Shown piece after piece: positions 36,199 through 47,992 of a stretch of DNA of 64,000 bases; the first letter of the stretch is position 1, and each line of letters opens with the position of its first letter. The notes below the pieces were generated by a model. The model did not search any database, was not told the DNA's origin, and was given only the letters and a program-made list of their open reading frames with translations. Origin of the DNA: Cornus controversa (lineage: Eukaryota; Streptophyta; Magnoliopsida; Cornales; Cornaceae); the NCBI GenBank assembly GCA_026545225.1, contig CM048845.1, forward strand, positions 55,280,033 through 55,344,032, given 5' to 3'. A program made the position numbers and the translations under genes.

Positions 36199-36636
36199 AA
36201 ATGTATATTAATGAAGGAGACAAAAACATAGTTCCCAAACTGCTCCTCCATGGAATGCGCTGAGATTATGCCCGCTATGGTAACTTTGTACTTTTGGAAA
36301 ACGTGTGAAAGCCAGAGGCAAATGTAGTCAAGGCATTGCAATTTGTCTGCCTACCATATCTATTTGTCATGTCGTGTTGTCAGAGGCTACACAAGTGGCC
36401 AATGCACTGCAGTTTGTAAGCATAGACATATAAATTGGATCTTGATCGATCTTGAAAGAGAATCCACAAAACTCACAATACAGACAAGAGAAATAGATAT
36501 AATTGGCAGACAAATGATCCAAAGGACAATCATTACCATATATTTCACCATCTTCCTTGATTTCTCTTTTTCATTAATTTCCACGTGATCACACTCACCT
36601 CTCTCTTTATATGTGTATAAATATATATGTTGTGTG

Positions 36637-36667
<31 letters not shown>

Positions 36668-36670
36668 ACT
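36199..36670. other. Spacer with a short ATGTAT microsatellite
   Basis: No gene or repeat family recognised. A (TATATG)n run lies at about 36637-36668. Open frames here on both strands overlap each other and lack motifs. Confidence 0.5.
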
Positions 36671-37197
36671 GTTGGTAGGACTTATAAGGAGACCGAGAGA
36701 AATGTCTGTCTTTCTCTAAACTCAGTTTGATTTTGCTCAACTGCTCGGAGTACCCATCAATGTTTCGATGGAGTTGGGCTTAATTTGGGTGGTCTTAGTG
36801 GCCATTTTTGGAGGTCTTGTGGCTTTAATTCAAGTGGCTACTCACCAGTTTGAACTAATGGTTGTATTAAACCAAGTTGGGTGATAAGGGTCTCTCTCTA
36901 CCTCCAGGTGTTTTGGGTTGGCTTTCACAGGGCCTTCAAGTCCAGTATTTCTGGTTCTTTTATGTCCAACTTTGTTACCAGGTTCTCCACTCCTCTCTCT
37001 TTTCATGGGTGCAAAAGAATCAAGATTACTCGACTTGAAGGCTCTGAGCAAAGACCACATGTTGAGCATGAAAGGCCAACCCAAATCGCTGAAGGTCAAG
37101 AGAGATCCTTATCACCCAACTTGGTTTCATACAACCACCAGTTCACACTGTAAAGCAACCATTGAGCCACAAGACCACCAAAAATGGCCACTAACAC
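36671..37197. repeat. Dispersed repeat copy 2 with a 400-bp fold-back
   Basis: 36671-36880 repeats copy 1 (35044-35250). From 36794 the sequence folds back on itself. The left arm (36794 to about 36985) pairs with the right arm (37197 to about 36995): GTGGCCATTTTTGG opposes CCAAAAATGGCCAC, ACCAAGTTGGGTGATAAGG opposes CCTTATCACCCAACTTGGT, and GACTTGAAGG opposes CCTTCAAGTC. The loop is short. Both strands therefore carry similar open frames (DPYHPTWF near one end of each). No known protein. It could be a fold-back transposon or an inverted duplication able to make hairpin RNA. Confidence 0.8.
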
Positions 37198-38795
37198 TAA
37201 AACAAAGACCGTTAAATTTTGTGCCTGAAAATCATAACATCTATTGCGAAGCATTTTTGTTGGAAATATTTTAATAAAAATCTAATTAAATCATATTGAT
37301 GATGGTTTGATGTGAATATTACTTCATTAGTTAGATTATATTCATGGTGGTTATTATTTCAACCATAATTTTCACATTATTATATCTTCATCTTTACATT
37401 TTAATTCAATTTATATATGTGTGTGAATCATCCACTATTTCTTAATTTGAGATTTGATGTAACTTTGTACAGATATACTCTCCAACAAATTTTCGTCTAC
37501 ATATCTACATTCAATATACGCTTCTACTTTCCATTTTTATGGATAACGAGACACTTCTTGTGACCGTAGTGGAGATATTTGTGTGACCTGATTGGATTGT
37601 ATATTGGAACTCACTAGTGTGATCTGTACTTGCACAGAAGGGAGATCTATGGAATTTATAAGGACAATGTCTTTACACATGTCTCTCTATGGTACTAACT
37701 CTTTCTTAAACTCTATTTTATTTATTCTTAATTTTATCTAAGTATTGCGTGTCTTATGTTTAATTTATTCTTACTTTATAATTTATTTTTATTGTTATTC
37801 ACGTTGGAAATTTGTCCTTAAAAGATTAGTTTATTTCAAGTATAAGGTTTGTATCTTATGTTCTATAAGTTATTAAGTGTGTTAAATAATAAAAGAAAAT
37901 TTATCTATCAATTAAAAAGATGATAGGATAGGAAAATCACGAAAAGTTATATATATATATATATATATACCAGTAAAAAGCACGTGTGATACACGTGAGT
38001 AAAAAGCAAATTAAAGCTTCTTATATAAATAATTAATTGAATTTAATTAATAATTAATTCTAAAATCTAAGAAGTCAATCTAATATGTCCTGTTTTGTTT
38101 TTTATGATTTCTCCGTTGTTATTAAAAATAAAGCATGCCCCTCCAATGTTTATCAAATATTGAACTTCAAAGTTTGAGTCAATTACGAAATTAAACCCGG
38201 TAAGGTAAGCTGTATCTCTAGTCACTCCAACTTAGGTGAGTGTGCTTTAGCTACAATATATGTATACATAAACTTTTAAACATCAAGACTCACCATTGAA
38301 AGCTAGAGTCCGGGACCTTTTAGCTCAAAGAGTATTATCACACTCGACATCTCTCCATGAAAGCATAATAATCTAAATATCAAAACAAAATCCAACAATT
38401 TTTTCATTATGAATTCATTATAATATGAACTCTGAAACTTGTTGAAAAAAGTAAAAACTATAAGATAAGTATTATTCACATGAAAAGAATCAAGTAAAAA
38501 TTATAAGAAATCAAAAAGTATAACTCTAACTATTCTTAAACTATCTATTGATATTATTTTGGAAATTCTCAAACGCTTTATCCTTTTTGTATTTTTGAGT
38601 TCTTCTTTACATAAATCATTCTCAAGTGAAACTTCTTTTATAGTTGTCACCACAAAACTATTTTTGACTATATCATTTTTACTATTGTCTATCTTCACCA
38701 TAAAAAGAAACGATTTTCCTTTGCAACTTGTCACTTTATCATAAAATTCATTCATCTCTTTGTCTTACAAAAAGAACAAATTTATATAATTTAAT
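37198..38795. other. AT-rich spacer, unassigned
   Basis: No gene recognised. It holds a (TA)n run at about 37948-37969. The start TGTTGGAAATATTTTAAT at 37258 resembles a copia LTR start, but I could not find a matching end. An 84-residue minus-strand frame at 38501-38755 is Lys/Ile-rich without a motif. Confidence 0.5.
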
Positions 38796-39190
38796 TGATG
38801 GGGCAATTTTAGTTAGATATACCAAAACACGAACAATATATCTTGTCTAAAATTTGGCGCTACAGAACTTCAATCGGCATGAAATCTAGTTAAAGATAAG
38901 ATAAGGATAACGCCCATCTCCCTTATTCTGATGAGGGGCAGTTCATTTCCCAATATAACACGAAGACCAATCAACTATAAAAACAATCACTCGTCTCCCG
39001 AGAAAGGTACACCACAAATCAATTTCATAAATCTCTTTCTAGACCATATTTGATCAAGTACTAACTTAATTGTCGGATTGTATCCGTCCAGTCCCTACCG
39101 GCCCAATCACATCTCCTCTGTTTTGCAGGATGGTGAGATGGACTGGACCGTGAGAATTTTTGCATCATCAGTTGGTGCCATCTATGAGAA
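38796..39190 (+). repeat. Tat-type LTR with primer site
   Basis: A 375-bp LTR (38796-39170) starts TGATGGGGCAATTTTAG and ends GCATCATCA. It has a TATA-like box TATAAAAAC at 38976-38984 and TTTTGCAGGATGG near its end. It is followed by TTGGTGCCATCTATGAGAA (39172-39190), a decayed form of the Tat primer site TTGGCGCCGTCTGTGGGAA. Orientation plus. Confidence 0.72.
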
Positions 39191-39976
39191 ATAATTATTT
39201 TCCAACATTTCGATGTGATCCAATTTCAAGCACTGTGAGTGTCCTGGTGGCATTTATGTCTCCATAGATCCTCCACCACTATAGAGCCCACATGATGGTT
39301 TCATGTCAAGGGGCTATATCTTCCATGTTCAATGGGGAAACTCATGTCAAAAGAAATATGACTAGGGCATCTCCGTTAGAGGGGTGGCAACCGCCAGCAA
39401 CACTGGTGAATCAAAAACATTCTAGAGGTTTCCTAGACCACCTGTTCGATAGCCTGGATAAGACAATGTCCTGCCTATGTGCTTCTTGGTCAGGTGGCTA
39501 TGTTCAACGGTTTAGCTAACTTGTCTCACCACCTCAGTGGACAACATATCTAGACTATCTACTGGGCTAACCTGTAACTTATACCGCTCACTAGTCAAAG
39601 TGAAAAAGATAAGTAAAACCATCTTTTACGTTACTCAATTATTAGCTTGATTATATACATGTCGCCCAATTCACTTATTTCAATCTCTGTCCCCCAAGCT
39701 GGGCGAGACTCCATAATTAATATAGGAATTTTGTCCATCTCTGATTTCTTGGTAAATTGCATATCTTCTTATAACATTAATTTAAAGAGGATGTAACGAT
39801 TCCCGTGTCCCTGTAACAAGTAAATTATCATAAATCTTGTAAATTATCATAAATGACTCATTATGCAATGAGTCGGTGCTACATTTATATAGCACATATC
39901 GGGTAGTGATCCATTTGGTCTATAAGTACGCTCTTTCAACGGGTGGCACATGATAAATAAAAAAATAAAGAAAAGA
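39191..39976 (+). other. Leader of the Tat-type element, no domain seen
   Basis: It follows the primer site but shows no gag motif I recognise. The 75-residue frame at 39292-39519 has no clear family. It leads directly into the hairpin tandem array. Confidence 0.45.
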
Positions 39977-40451
39977 GCAAGCTAGCCGGTTGGACTGGCT
40001 AGCCCTCTTGGTCTGCACCCATCCCACATGGGAGGGGAAATGCAAAATAAAGATTTAAAAAAAAAAAAAAAGGGGCAAGTTGGTCGGTTAGACAGGTTAG
40101 CCTTCTTGGCCAACACCCCTCCCACATGAGAGAGGGAATGCAAAAAAATAAAAATAAATAAATAAATAATTAGAAAAAAAGCAAGTTAGCCGGTTCAACC
40201 GGACATCCTTTGGTCAGCACCCCTCCCACATGGGAAGGGAAATGCAACCAAAAAAGAAAATTAAATAAAAAAATAAAACAAAAAAGCAAGCTGGTCAATT
40301 GGACTGACCAACCTCTTGGTCAGCACCCCTCCCACATGGGAGGGGAAATCCAACCAAAAAAAAAGTTAAGAATAAAATAAAATAAGCAAGTTGGTCGGTT
40401 GAATCGACCAACCTCTTGGTTAGCACCCCTGCCACATAGGAGGGGAAATGA
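39977..40451. repeat. Tandem array, five units of about 100 bp, two hairpins each
   Basis: Units start GCAAG at 39977, 40075, 40181, 40286 and 40386, and a partial sixth lies across the Sirevirus at about 51118. Each unit has a first hairpin (unit 1 arms GCTAGCC/GGCTAGC; unit 4 TGGTCA/TGACCA; unit 5 TTGGTCG/CGACCAA). It then has TCTTGGTCAGCACC and a second hairpin CCCCTCCC-ACAT-GGGAGGGG, an AAATGCAA end and an A-rich spacer. The array is split by the Sirevirus insertion at 40451/51091. Confidence 0.92.
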
Positions 40452-41751
40452 TGTGAGATATATAATTGTGATTGGCTAATTTCGATGTCAAAACTTTTTG
40501 ATCAAGTTGTAAGTTTTTTTTTGATCTTATGTTGCGATCTTCGGAGCTGAACGAAAGGTGTCTTCATACCGTGGATTTGATGAGGACATCACTTAGTACA
40601 GGTATGTGAGTGAGGACACTGTGTTTTGAAGTTTGGTGGGCTTAAGACTTAGAAAATATGCTTTAAATATAAAAACTAAGTTTTTCAGAAGTCCCATCGG
40701 TCCCCATATATGGGGACCGGCCCAACTATTCTCGAGACTTTTGAAATTCAATATGTCTAAAAAGTCCCACCAGTCTCAAGAAATTAGGACCGGTCAGACT
40801 CTTTTCGAGATAGTAGAAATTCTACGATTCTGTAAAACTCCCACCGGTCCCTAAATATTAGGACAGGTCCGACTTAAGTGATGTGCGCAAAAATTTTCTT
40901 TTTGTTCCAAATTGGTTTCCTAGTTAGCCCAGACTTCTCTAAAAATTTCCTTAAATATTTTAAACTTATTTTCCAAGTATACTAATGACTCTAAATCTTA
41001 TAAATACCTCTTTATGCTTCAACCTAAAAAGTGACTCTCAATGATTTAATTGTTAGAGACAGGAATATATGTTTGGGAGCTAAAAGAGAAATTTATGAGA
41101 GAAAATCTTCATTGATTTTAGTTTTGAGAGCACGCACACACAAAGTGTTTAAGTTTAGTTGTTCTTCTTCATCTAATCAATGGAATCTTCAAGATATCAT
41201 TAGTCTACACAGTTTGATTAAGAGAAGCAGAGGTGGTTCCCTGAACTACAAAGATTTTATTTGAAGAGGAAGAGAAACGATCACTACAAAGGGAACAAAA
41301 TATTTACAGAGTATTTTTGTTCTTTTAGCTACCCTTCTGGAAAAATTGTGACGTTAGCTGGGAGTCTGTAGCAGTTGGACCTGAGGTTGCAATTATAAGC
41401 CCGAGGTGTTCTGCATCAAGTTCTTATTAGAGTGGAGTGGGTGTGAGTTTGGGACAGAGTCTATTTTAATTTGCTTCGAGATAGTGGATTGGATTCTCTA
41501 TGGTCTTTTGCCTCACCCCTGTAGTTTTTCCCTTCCTAGGGTTTTCACGTAAAATTTATGGTGTCATCTCTAACTTTTCCTCACTTGCTCTATTTATTTT
41601 ATGTTTGATTTGGATGCTTAATTGATAATAATTGTGGGTAATTAATCAATCATAAAAGTTGGGTAAGAAGACCTATTCACCCCTCTCCAGGTCTAAAGAT
41701 TAGTATCTCACTCTAAATTAACTAAACCGTTTTCGCTCCGTATAACTCACA
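40452..41751 (+). repeat. Sirevirus 5' LTR, 1300 bp
   Basis: It starts TGTGAGATATATAATTG and ends ATAACTCACA. A TATA box TATAAATA lies at 40999-41006. Three GGTCC/GGACC-type palindromes lie at 40690-40870, the best a perfect 22-bp one at 40698-40719 with half-site CGGTCCCCATA. Confidence 0.92.
40698..40719. promoter_or_regulatory. Perfect 22-bp palindrome in the Sirevirus LTR
   Basis: The half-site CGGTCCCCATA is followed by its exact reverse complement. Weaker copies follow near 40767-40797 (CCACCAGTC, GGACCGG) and 40845-40870. Palindromic motifs in LTRs are a known Sirevirus trait. The counterpart in the 3' LTR (near 50184-50212) is degraded. Confidence 0.75.
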
Positions 41752-41753
41752 CT

Positions 41754-41765
41754 TGGTATCAGAGC
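41754..41765 (+). other. Primer binding site, tRNA-iMet
   Basis: TGGTATCAGAGC two bases after the 5' LTR end. Confidence 0.92.
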
Positions 41766-41821
41766 AGGTTGCTCAATTCTGAGTTAGATTTTGTTTGGTT
41801 GACTTAGTTGTGAATTTCAGG

Positions 41822-42494
41822 ATGTCATATATTGTATCTTCTGATGATGAAATTATTATACCTCAATTTTCTGATTCTATAACTGGTATGTATCTTGAGT
41901 GGTCTAAGCTGAAAAGGGATTATGAAAATTTGTTGGAGAAATTCAAATTTTCTGAACTTGATAGAGATATTTATAAATTGAAAGTTTCTGTCACCAATAA
42001 AATGTTAGAGAAACTTAGACATGAAAAGATAAATCTTCTTGGTAAAGTTTAATTTCTGGAACAGGAAGTTAAACAAATTAAAGGTTTTAGTAATTCACTT
42101 GAGCATAAGTTTGATAACTTGAATTGCAAACTTGTTAAATCCAATCAGTCTATCAGAAATTTAATTCTGACACTTGCAAATTTGGTAAGTTGAATTTTTC
42201 TAAAAACTTGAGTATTAAAAAGAATTATTTTTAACATCGAATGAATTGTCACGTTTAAAATCAAAAGATATTTTTGTGAAAGTTGAGACTAAGTTTTCAG
42301 TTATTTCTCATGCTCTAAAACTTGTTCCAACATGTCATTTTTGTAGAGAAAAAGGTCATATTCAGTATAAGTGTCATAAGAGAAAAATTGAACTGAAAAA
42401 ACGTAAAAACTTTGAAAGTGCAAGAGTTTTGCTTAATGAGATGAAAGAACTTGAAAAGAAGCAACATGAATTGAAAGAAAAATTGATAAATTAA
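41822..42494 (+). pseudogene. Sirevirus gag region (fossil)
   Basis: The first part (from MSYIVSSDDE, 41822) is followed by a coiled-coil-like stretch (LEWSKLKRDYENLLEKFKFS). A CCHC knuckle CHFCREKGHIQYKCHK lies around 42337-42384, followed by a lysine-rich coiled coil (NEMKELEKKQHELKEKL). The region is shorter than in intact Sireviruses and has a few interruptions. Confidence 0.82.
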
Positions 42495-42616
42495 ATTGTT
42501 TTAATTATATTCTAGAATCTCATAAAGGTAACAAGAAGAAAGAACCTCTTGATAATGATAATTCTAACTCTAAAATAGTTAGGAAATTATTTGATAATAA
42601 ATCTGAAACTATTTAG

Positions 42617-42937
42617 GTGAAAAAAGATAGTCTAAAATGTTTTGTCATGTACACTGCACTTAGAGCACCCAGTCCTACATGTTGGTACTTTGATAGTGGT
42701 TGCTCTAGTCATATGATTGGGAATAGAACATTATTTACCACTTTTAAGGATTATACTGGTGGGTCTGTTACTTTTGGTGATGGCAATGCATCTAAAATGA
42801 GTGGTAAAGGTAAAATTGATTTTCTTGGTTTTGGCGAATTGAAAAATGTTCTATATGTCAAAGGTTTAATTGCAAATTTGTTGAGTATTAGTCAGATATA
42901 TGATAATAGTTTTCAAGTTAACTTTACTCAATATTGA
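42617..42937 (+). pseudogene. Sirevirus protease region (fossil)
   Basis: CWYFDSGCSSHMIGNRTLF is the copia retropepsin start (DSGCSxHM), followed by VTFGDGNASKMSGKGKI and LKNVLYVKGLIANLLSISQ, the conserved LxNVLYVPGLxxNLLSVSQ block. Confidence 0.92.
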
Positions 42938-42989
42938 TGTTTTGTAACTAATGAGCAGGGTGATTGTGTTTTGAAATGATCTAGAACTT

Positions 42990-44028
42990 CTGATAATTGT
43001 TATGTGATATTTTCTGATCCTTCACATATATGTTTTTCTGCTGTACTGATGAAGTTATTTTGTGGCATAGGAGACTTTGTCATGTGAATTACAATGATTT
43101 AGTAAGTCTGTCTAATCATGAATGAGTTTAGGGTTTGCCTAAATTGAAAAGGCCAATAGATGAGGTATGTGGACCATGTCAATTAGGTAAGCAAACTAGA
43201 GTGTCACATAAGAGACTTAAGCATCAAGTCACTTCGAGACCATTGGAATTGATTCATATAGATTTAATGGCTCGAATAAAAACTCAAAGCATAAGTGGTT
43301 AAAAGTATATGCTTGTTATGGTTGATGATTTTTTAAGATTTACTTTTATTGCTTTTTTGAGAGACAAGTCTGATGCTTTTGTTTTCTTCAGGTCAATTTG
43401 TCAAATGATCCAAAATGAGAAATGATATGCAATAACTCATGTTAGGAGTGATAGAGGAGTTGAATTTGAACATAGACCTTACGTTGAGTATTATGATAGT
43501 CTTGGCATAAGTCATGAATTATCTGCACCTAAAACACCTCAGCAGAATGGTGTAGTTGAAAGGAAGAATAGGACAATTGCAAAGATGGCACATATTATGC
43601 TTCATGAGAGTAAGTTAGCTAAACAATTTTGGGCTGAAGCTGTAAATATTGTTTGTCATGTTTTGAACAGGGTGTACCTTAGGCCTGGAATTGAAAAGAT
43701 TTCATATGAACGGTGGTGGTATGGAAAGACGCCCAACATTAAACACTTTAGAGTTTCTAGAAGTAATTGTTATATACTTAGAGATAAGGAAAATTTAGAA
43801 AATTTTGACTCTAGGAGTGATGAAGGATACTTTTTGGGTTATGCTTTGAATAGTCGGGCGTATAGGGTGTACAATTGTCGCACTAAAGTTGTAATGGAGT
43901 CAATTAATGTTGTGATTGATGATTCAATGCCTAAGGAGATACATGATCAACCTGAGGAAGAAGAAGGTATAAATAACTTAGGATTACCTAAGTGTGAACC
44001 TAGAGAGATAGAGGTTAAGAAAAAATGA
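42990..44028 (+). pseudogene. Sirevirus integrase region (fossil)
   Basis: The pre-integrase zinc-binding part is around 43055-43190 (LWHRRLCHVNYNDL, GPCQLGKQTR). Core pieces are at 43245-43570 (LIHIDLM, VMVDDFLRFTFIAFL, GISHELSAPKTPQQNGVVER). The C-terminal part is at 43585-44028 (FWAEAVNIVCHVLNRVYLRP, DSRSDEGYFLGYALNSRAYR). It would insert element DNA into the genome. A few interruptions. Confidence 0.9.
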
Positions 44029-44302
44029 GGGAAAGATTGAGGATGTAGGTGGTGATGAAATTGTGGAAGTGATTGATGATACACATGCACCTATAGAAAA
44101 TCCTACACCACATGAGGAAGTCCCAATGTCTGGCAGTTCTAGGGTCTGAAGTAGTCATCCTTTGACCAATGTGATAGGGCCATGGGAGGAGAGAAACACT
44201 AGGAATAGAGTCTAAGATAGTATGGAACACTTATGTCATATGGCTTAGTTTGAACCAAAGAATGTTGATTAAGCTCTTCAAACTTCTGATTGGCTTATAG
44301 CT

Positions 44303-45285
44303 ATGCAAGAAGAGTTAAATCAATTTGTGAAAAATGATGTTTGGGAGTTAGTGCCTCAACCTAGAGATGTGAACATCATAGGAACTAAATGGATTTTTAA
44401 AAATAAACTTGATGGGAATGGTCTTGTGATAAGAAATAAAGTTAGATTAGTTGTACAAGGATATACTCAAGTTGAAGGAATTGATTTTGATGAAACTTTT
44501 GCACCAGTTGCAAGACTTGAGTCTATTCGTTTTCTTCTTGCTCTTGCATGTCACTTTAAATTTAAATTGTTTCAAATGGATGTTAAAAGTGCTTTTCTAA
44601 ATGGTATTTTGCAAGAATAAGTGTATGTAGCTCAACCTAAAGGATTGTTGATCCACATAATCCTGATAATGTTTTTTATTTGAAAAAGACTCTCTATGAT
44701 TTGAAACAAGCTCTTAGAGCATAGTATGAAAAATTGACTTCTTATTTGTTGCATAAGGGCTTTAGGAGAGAGGGAGCTGATAAAACTTTATTCATAATTA
44801 GGAAATGAAAGAACTTGTTTATTGCTCAAATTTATGTGGATGATATTGTGTTTGGTTCTACTTCTAATAACCTTGTTCATAAATTTGCTAGAGATATGAG
44901 TAATACTTTTGAGATGAGTATGGTTGGTGAACTAACATTTTTTTCTGGACTTCAGGTGAAGCAATTTGATGATGGAATTTTTATATCTCAAATTAAGTGT
45001 ACAAAGGAGTTAGTCAAGAAGTTTTGTTTGGAAGGTTCCAAACATGTGCAGACTCTTATAAGTACTTCTTCCAAGTTGGAGAGGAACTTGGATTCTAAGA
45101 GAATTGATCCTTCATTGTATAGGAGTATGATTAGCAGTCTATTGTATTTGACAGCAAGTAGGTCTGACATTGCATTTAGTGTACGAGTATGTGCTAGGTA
45201 TCAAGATGATCCTAGAGAACAACATCTCATTGCAGTCAAGCGCATTATTCGTTATGTCAATAACTCTTTGAATTATGGATTATAA
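44303..45285 (+). pseudogene. Sirevirus reverse transcriptase (fossil)
   Basis: The N-terminal block WELVPQPRDVNIIGTKWIFK, then VRLVVQGYTQVEGIDFDETF and FKLFQMDVKSAFLNGIL, lies at 44303-44620. The catalytic YVDDIVFGSTSN block is near 44833-44870, followed by MSMVGELTFFSGLQVKQ and the RNase H connection YLTASRSDIAFSVRVCARYQ to 45285. These match copia RT closely. Few interruptions. Confidence 0.92.
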
Positions 45286-45299
45286 TGTTCTATAGAGTT

Positions 45300-47225
45300 T
45301 AATTCTGATATTGCAGGTTACACTGATGCTGATTGGGCTGGTAACAAAGATGATAGGAAAAGTACTTCAGGTGGTTGTTTCTATATTGGTACTAATCTTG
45401 TTTCATTGGTATCTGTGATAAGTGTATCAATTAAAATTACTACACTTCGCAATAGAATGAATTCCTTGCAGAATAAGGATATCGAAAGGGGTGTCGAACC
45501 TCAGGAATTATGGTCTGAATGAGTTGGATAACTGGAATTAATTCTAATCAAATTTTAAAGAAAAGAATTTTGATTTTTATATTTAACTAAATTAAAGAAG
45601 TAAATAAAATAAAACCAAAAGAAAATAGAGAGTGTAGAAAATATGAGATAAATCTAGGGTTATTGACTTTACCACTAACTTCACAATCAATGGCTAATTG
45701 AACTAACTATGGGAAATTATATCATACATAAGTGGTGTTGGTGGCTACAAGCTCACCTTCATCTGTCAAGAAGATAACATATGATTAAGGCTAATTCATT
45801 GACTATCTTCGACTGGCATGGACAATCTACCTAACTACTCTAATCTAGGGTGCAGTATGATCCATTTTCTCTAGGCATACTCCATCAAAGTGTTTAATGA
45901 TATATTTAGTAATTACCATTGTGTAATAATCTCTTTCATAATCGCAAAAAATAAGAGAGACTGAGTTCATTAACAATAACTAAATATCTAAGACAAGATA
46001 AGAAATCATTGAAACAGAATTTATAAGACTTTTATAGCTCAATTCTATAAGAAGAATCCTCTAAATTACACAATCTATGCATGTATACAAAAATCTCCAA
46101 TAATTAAAATAATCAAACCATTGATGCTTAGTTAGGGCTACATCAAAACCTTATTGGATGAACTAGCCGCTCATGGTATAAGAAGAAGCTTCAACGGTTG
46201 AGGAAGAAGGCATCATCTTCATAAAATACGTGCAATACTTCATTCTCTAATGGTTCTCCACCCCAAAGCTCTGAAAATTATGTCTTCAAAAGTGTCCAAA
46301 AGATCCCCCAAAATAGTCTCTAATTCTTCCTTTTAAACTCCCAAGAGAATCATCAAGTCCTAATCTAATTAGGAATTAATTAGGTTATTCCGCAGCATTA
46401 AACATGTTGGTATTTCTGCTGATGTTCAGCCCAATTTTTGACCCACTAGAAGTCCGATTCACAGAATTTTTGTAAAATACAAAAGTGTCTAGAATTGAAA
46501 AATAAGACTTTTCGACTGCTTTCCAAAATGAGATTAAAATTGTATTAAGCGCATAATTGGGCTTTAGGCCCGTAACCTCCTTAAGCAGCTGTAATTCTCT
46601 TGGACCTTTTCCTTAGGCTGATTTGAGTTAAAATATGGAGTTGAATGGATCTATTTGATGTAAGCTTCATCTAACCTTCTTGGATGTCATCTTTAAAAGT
46701 CCAAAATCATGGTTTTAACTAAAATAATCATTAAGGCGCTAAAAATACAGAAAACACTAAAACGAAGTAAAATCACAAAATAATCTATCACTAAGAGAAT
46801 AAAATATGCAAGTTAAGAGGCTAGAATGCGTAACATTTAACGCTGATCATTCATGGTATAGCAAGAAGCAAAATTGTGTATCTTTATCATCTTGTGAAGC
46901 TGAATATATTGTTGCTAGAAGTTGTTGCACTCAATTGCTTTGAATGAAGCAGATGCTACTAGATTATGGAATTGAACAAGGTACAATGTCTATCTTTTGT
47001 GATAACAATAGTACAATTAATATCTCAAAGAATCCAGTTTTGCATTCTAGGACAAAACACATTGACATAAAATATCATTTTATTTGGGAACTAGTTGAAC
47101 AAAATGTCGTGTATTTGGAGAAAGTGCATACTGATAATAATGTGTTTGATATTCTCATAAAGCCTTTAGATGCTTCTAGATTTTATCGCCTTAGAAAATC
47201 TATAGGCATTTTTTATCTTGATTAG
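45300..47225 (+). pseudogene. Sirevirus RNase H region, split by a solo LTR
   Basis: The first part (45300-45406) shows GYTDADWAGNKDDRKSTSGG. The second part (46855-47225) shows the SSCEAEYI-like stretch, then IFCDNNSTINISKNPVLHSR, KHIDIKYHFIWE and the usual pol end (KPLDASRFYRLRKSIGI). The intervening 1443 bp is the solo LTR and its TTCAT duplication. Confidence 0.92.
45407..46849 (-). repeat. Solo LTR of the TGAT family, 1443 bp, inside the Sirevirus
   Basis: It is bounded by identical 5-bp duplications TTCAT (45402-45406, 46850-46854). On its own (minus) strand it starts TGATCAGCGTTAAATGTTAC and ends TTATCACAGATACCA. It shares GCATTC near the start, GTGAGCTTGTAGCCACC in the middle and CCTGAGGTTCGACACCC near the end with the LTRs at 51231 and 57317. 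The other LTR and interior were presumably lost by LTR-LTR recombination. Confidence 0.92.
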
Positions 47226-47992
47226 AGTGCATGGCATTGACATAATCTAGAACGGAACTTCATATCTATCTTGTGAGTCTAGATTATACATTTAACCTTG
47301 TAGTTTTAGGTTTTGTTTTTATTATTTTTCTTTTGTAAAGTTAAGCAAACTATGTTCGAATAAGTATGTTGAACACGAGGAAGTTAATGACATATAGATT
47401 ACATGTGTATGACATACTACGGCTAAAAGTTAAACATTTTGACTTTACTTACTTATTTCGTTTAGTAAATGAATCATAATGAGTACATTTACTAAATTAT
47501 TTTTATGTCATTGTTTTGGTTAAAGATAGTGTTGATATGATAGAAAATTATCTTGAAAATTGAATGTTCAATATTGTGCTAAAGACCAAAAAGAGTGATG
47601 AGGGAAAAAATATATATCAACAGCTAGAAAAGACAAGAAAAAAGAAAAATATGAAAAGAATTGCTGTTGAGCATATTCTTATGGAAAAGTCTACCTTCAG
47701 GATTTGTTAGAAGTGACCACTACAATATAAATCTCTAATTAGATATCGTTTTAACAGAAGTTGTTTCGAGGAAATAGTTGACTGCCCGTAAGAATGAAAA
47801 GCCACCGAATATGTATGTGTAAGGAATAAAAAAAAAAATTAAATGTCTATGCACATGTTGATTGTTTGAGTTCTCAGTGAGTGTAATGTCATTGATATTG
47901 TCTAAAAATCTGAACAATTGACAAAAGGAATATTTTGGCTTATGAAAATTACGGTGATTTTACTACACTTACAAAGTGTGTGAAAATAATTG
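47226..47992 (+). other. Sirevirus untranslated region after pol
   Basis: AT-rich, no envelope-like reading frame recognised although some Sireviruses carry one here. It leads into the 347-bp tandem array. Confidence 0.6.

Noticed and set aside
36881-37274. 118-residue frame and its minus-strand mirror as genes
   Set aside because: Both arise because the region is a fold-back; no family similarity recognised.
37258-37800. Possible copia solo LTR starting TGTTGGAAATATTTT
   Set aside because: No matching end or target duplication could be found, so it is only mentioned as spacer.
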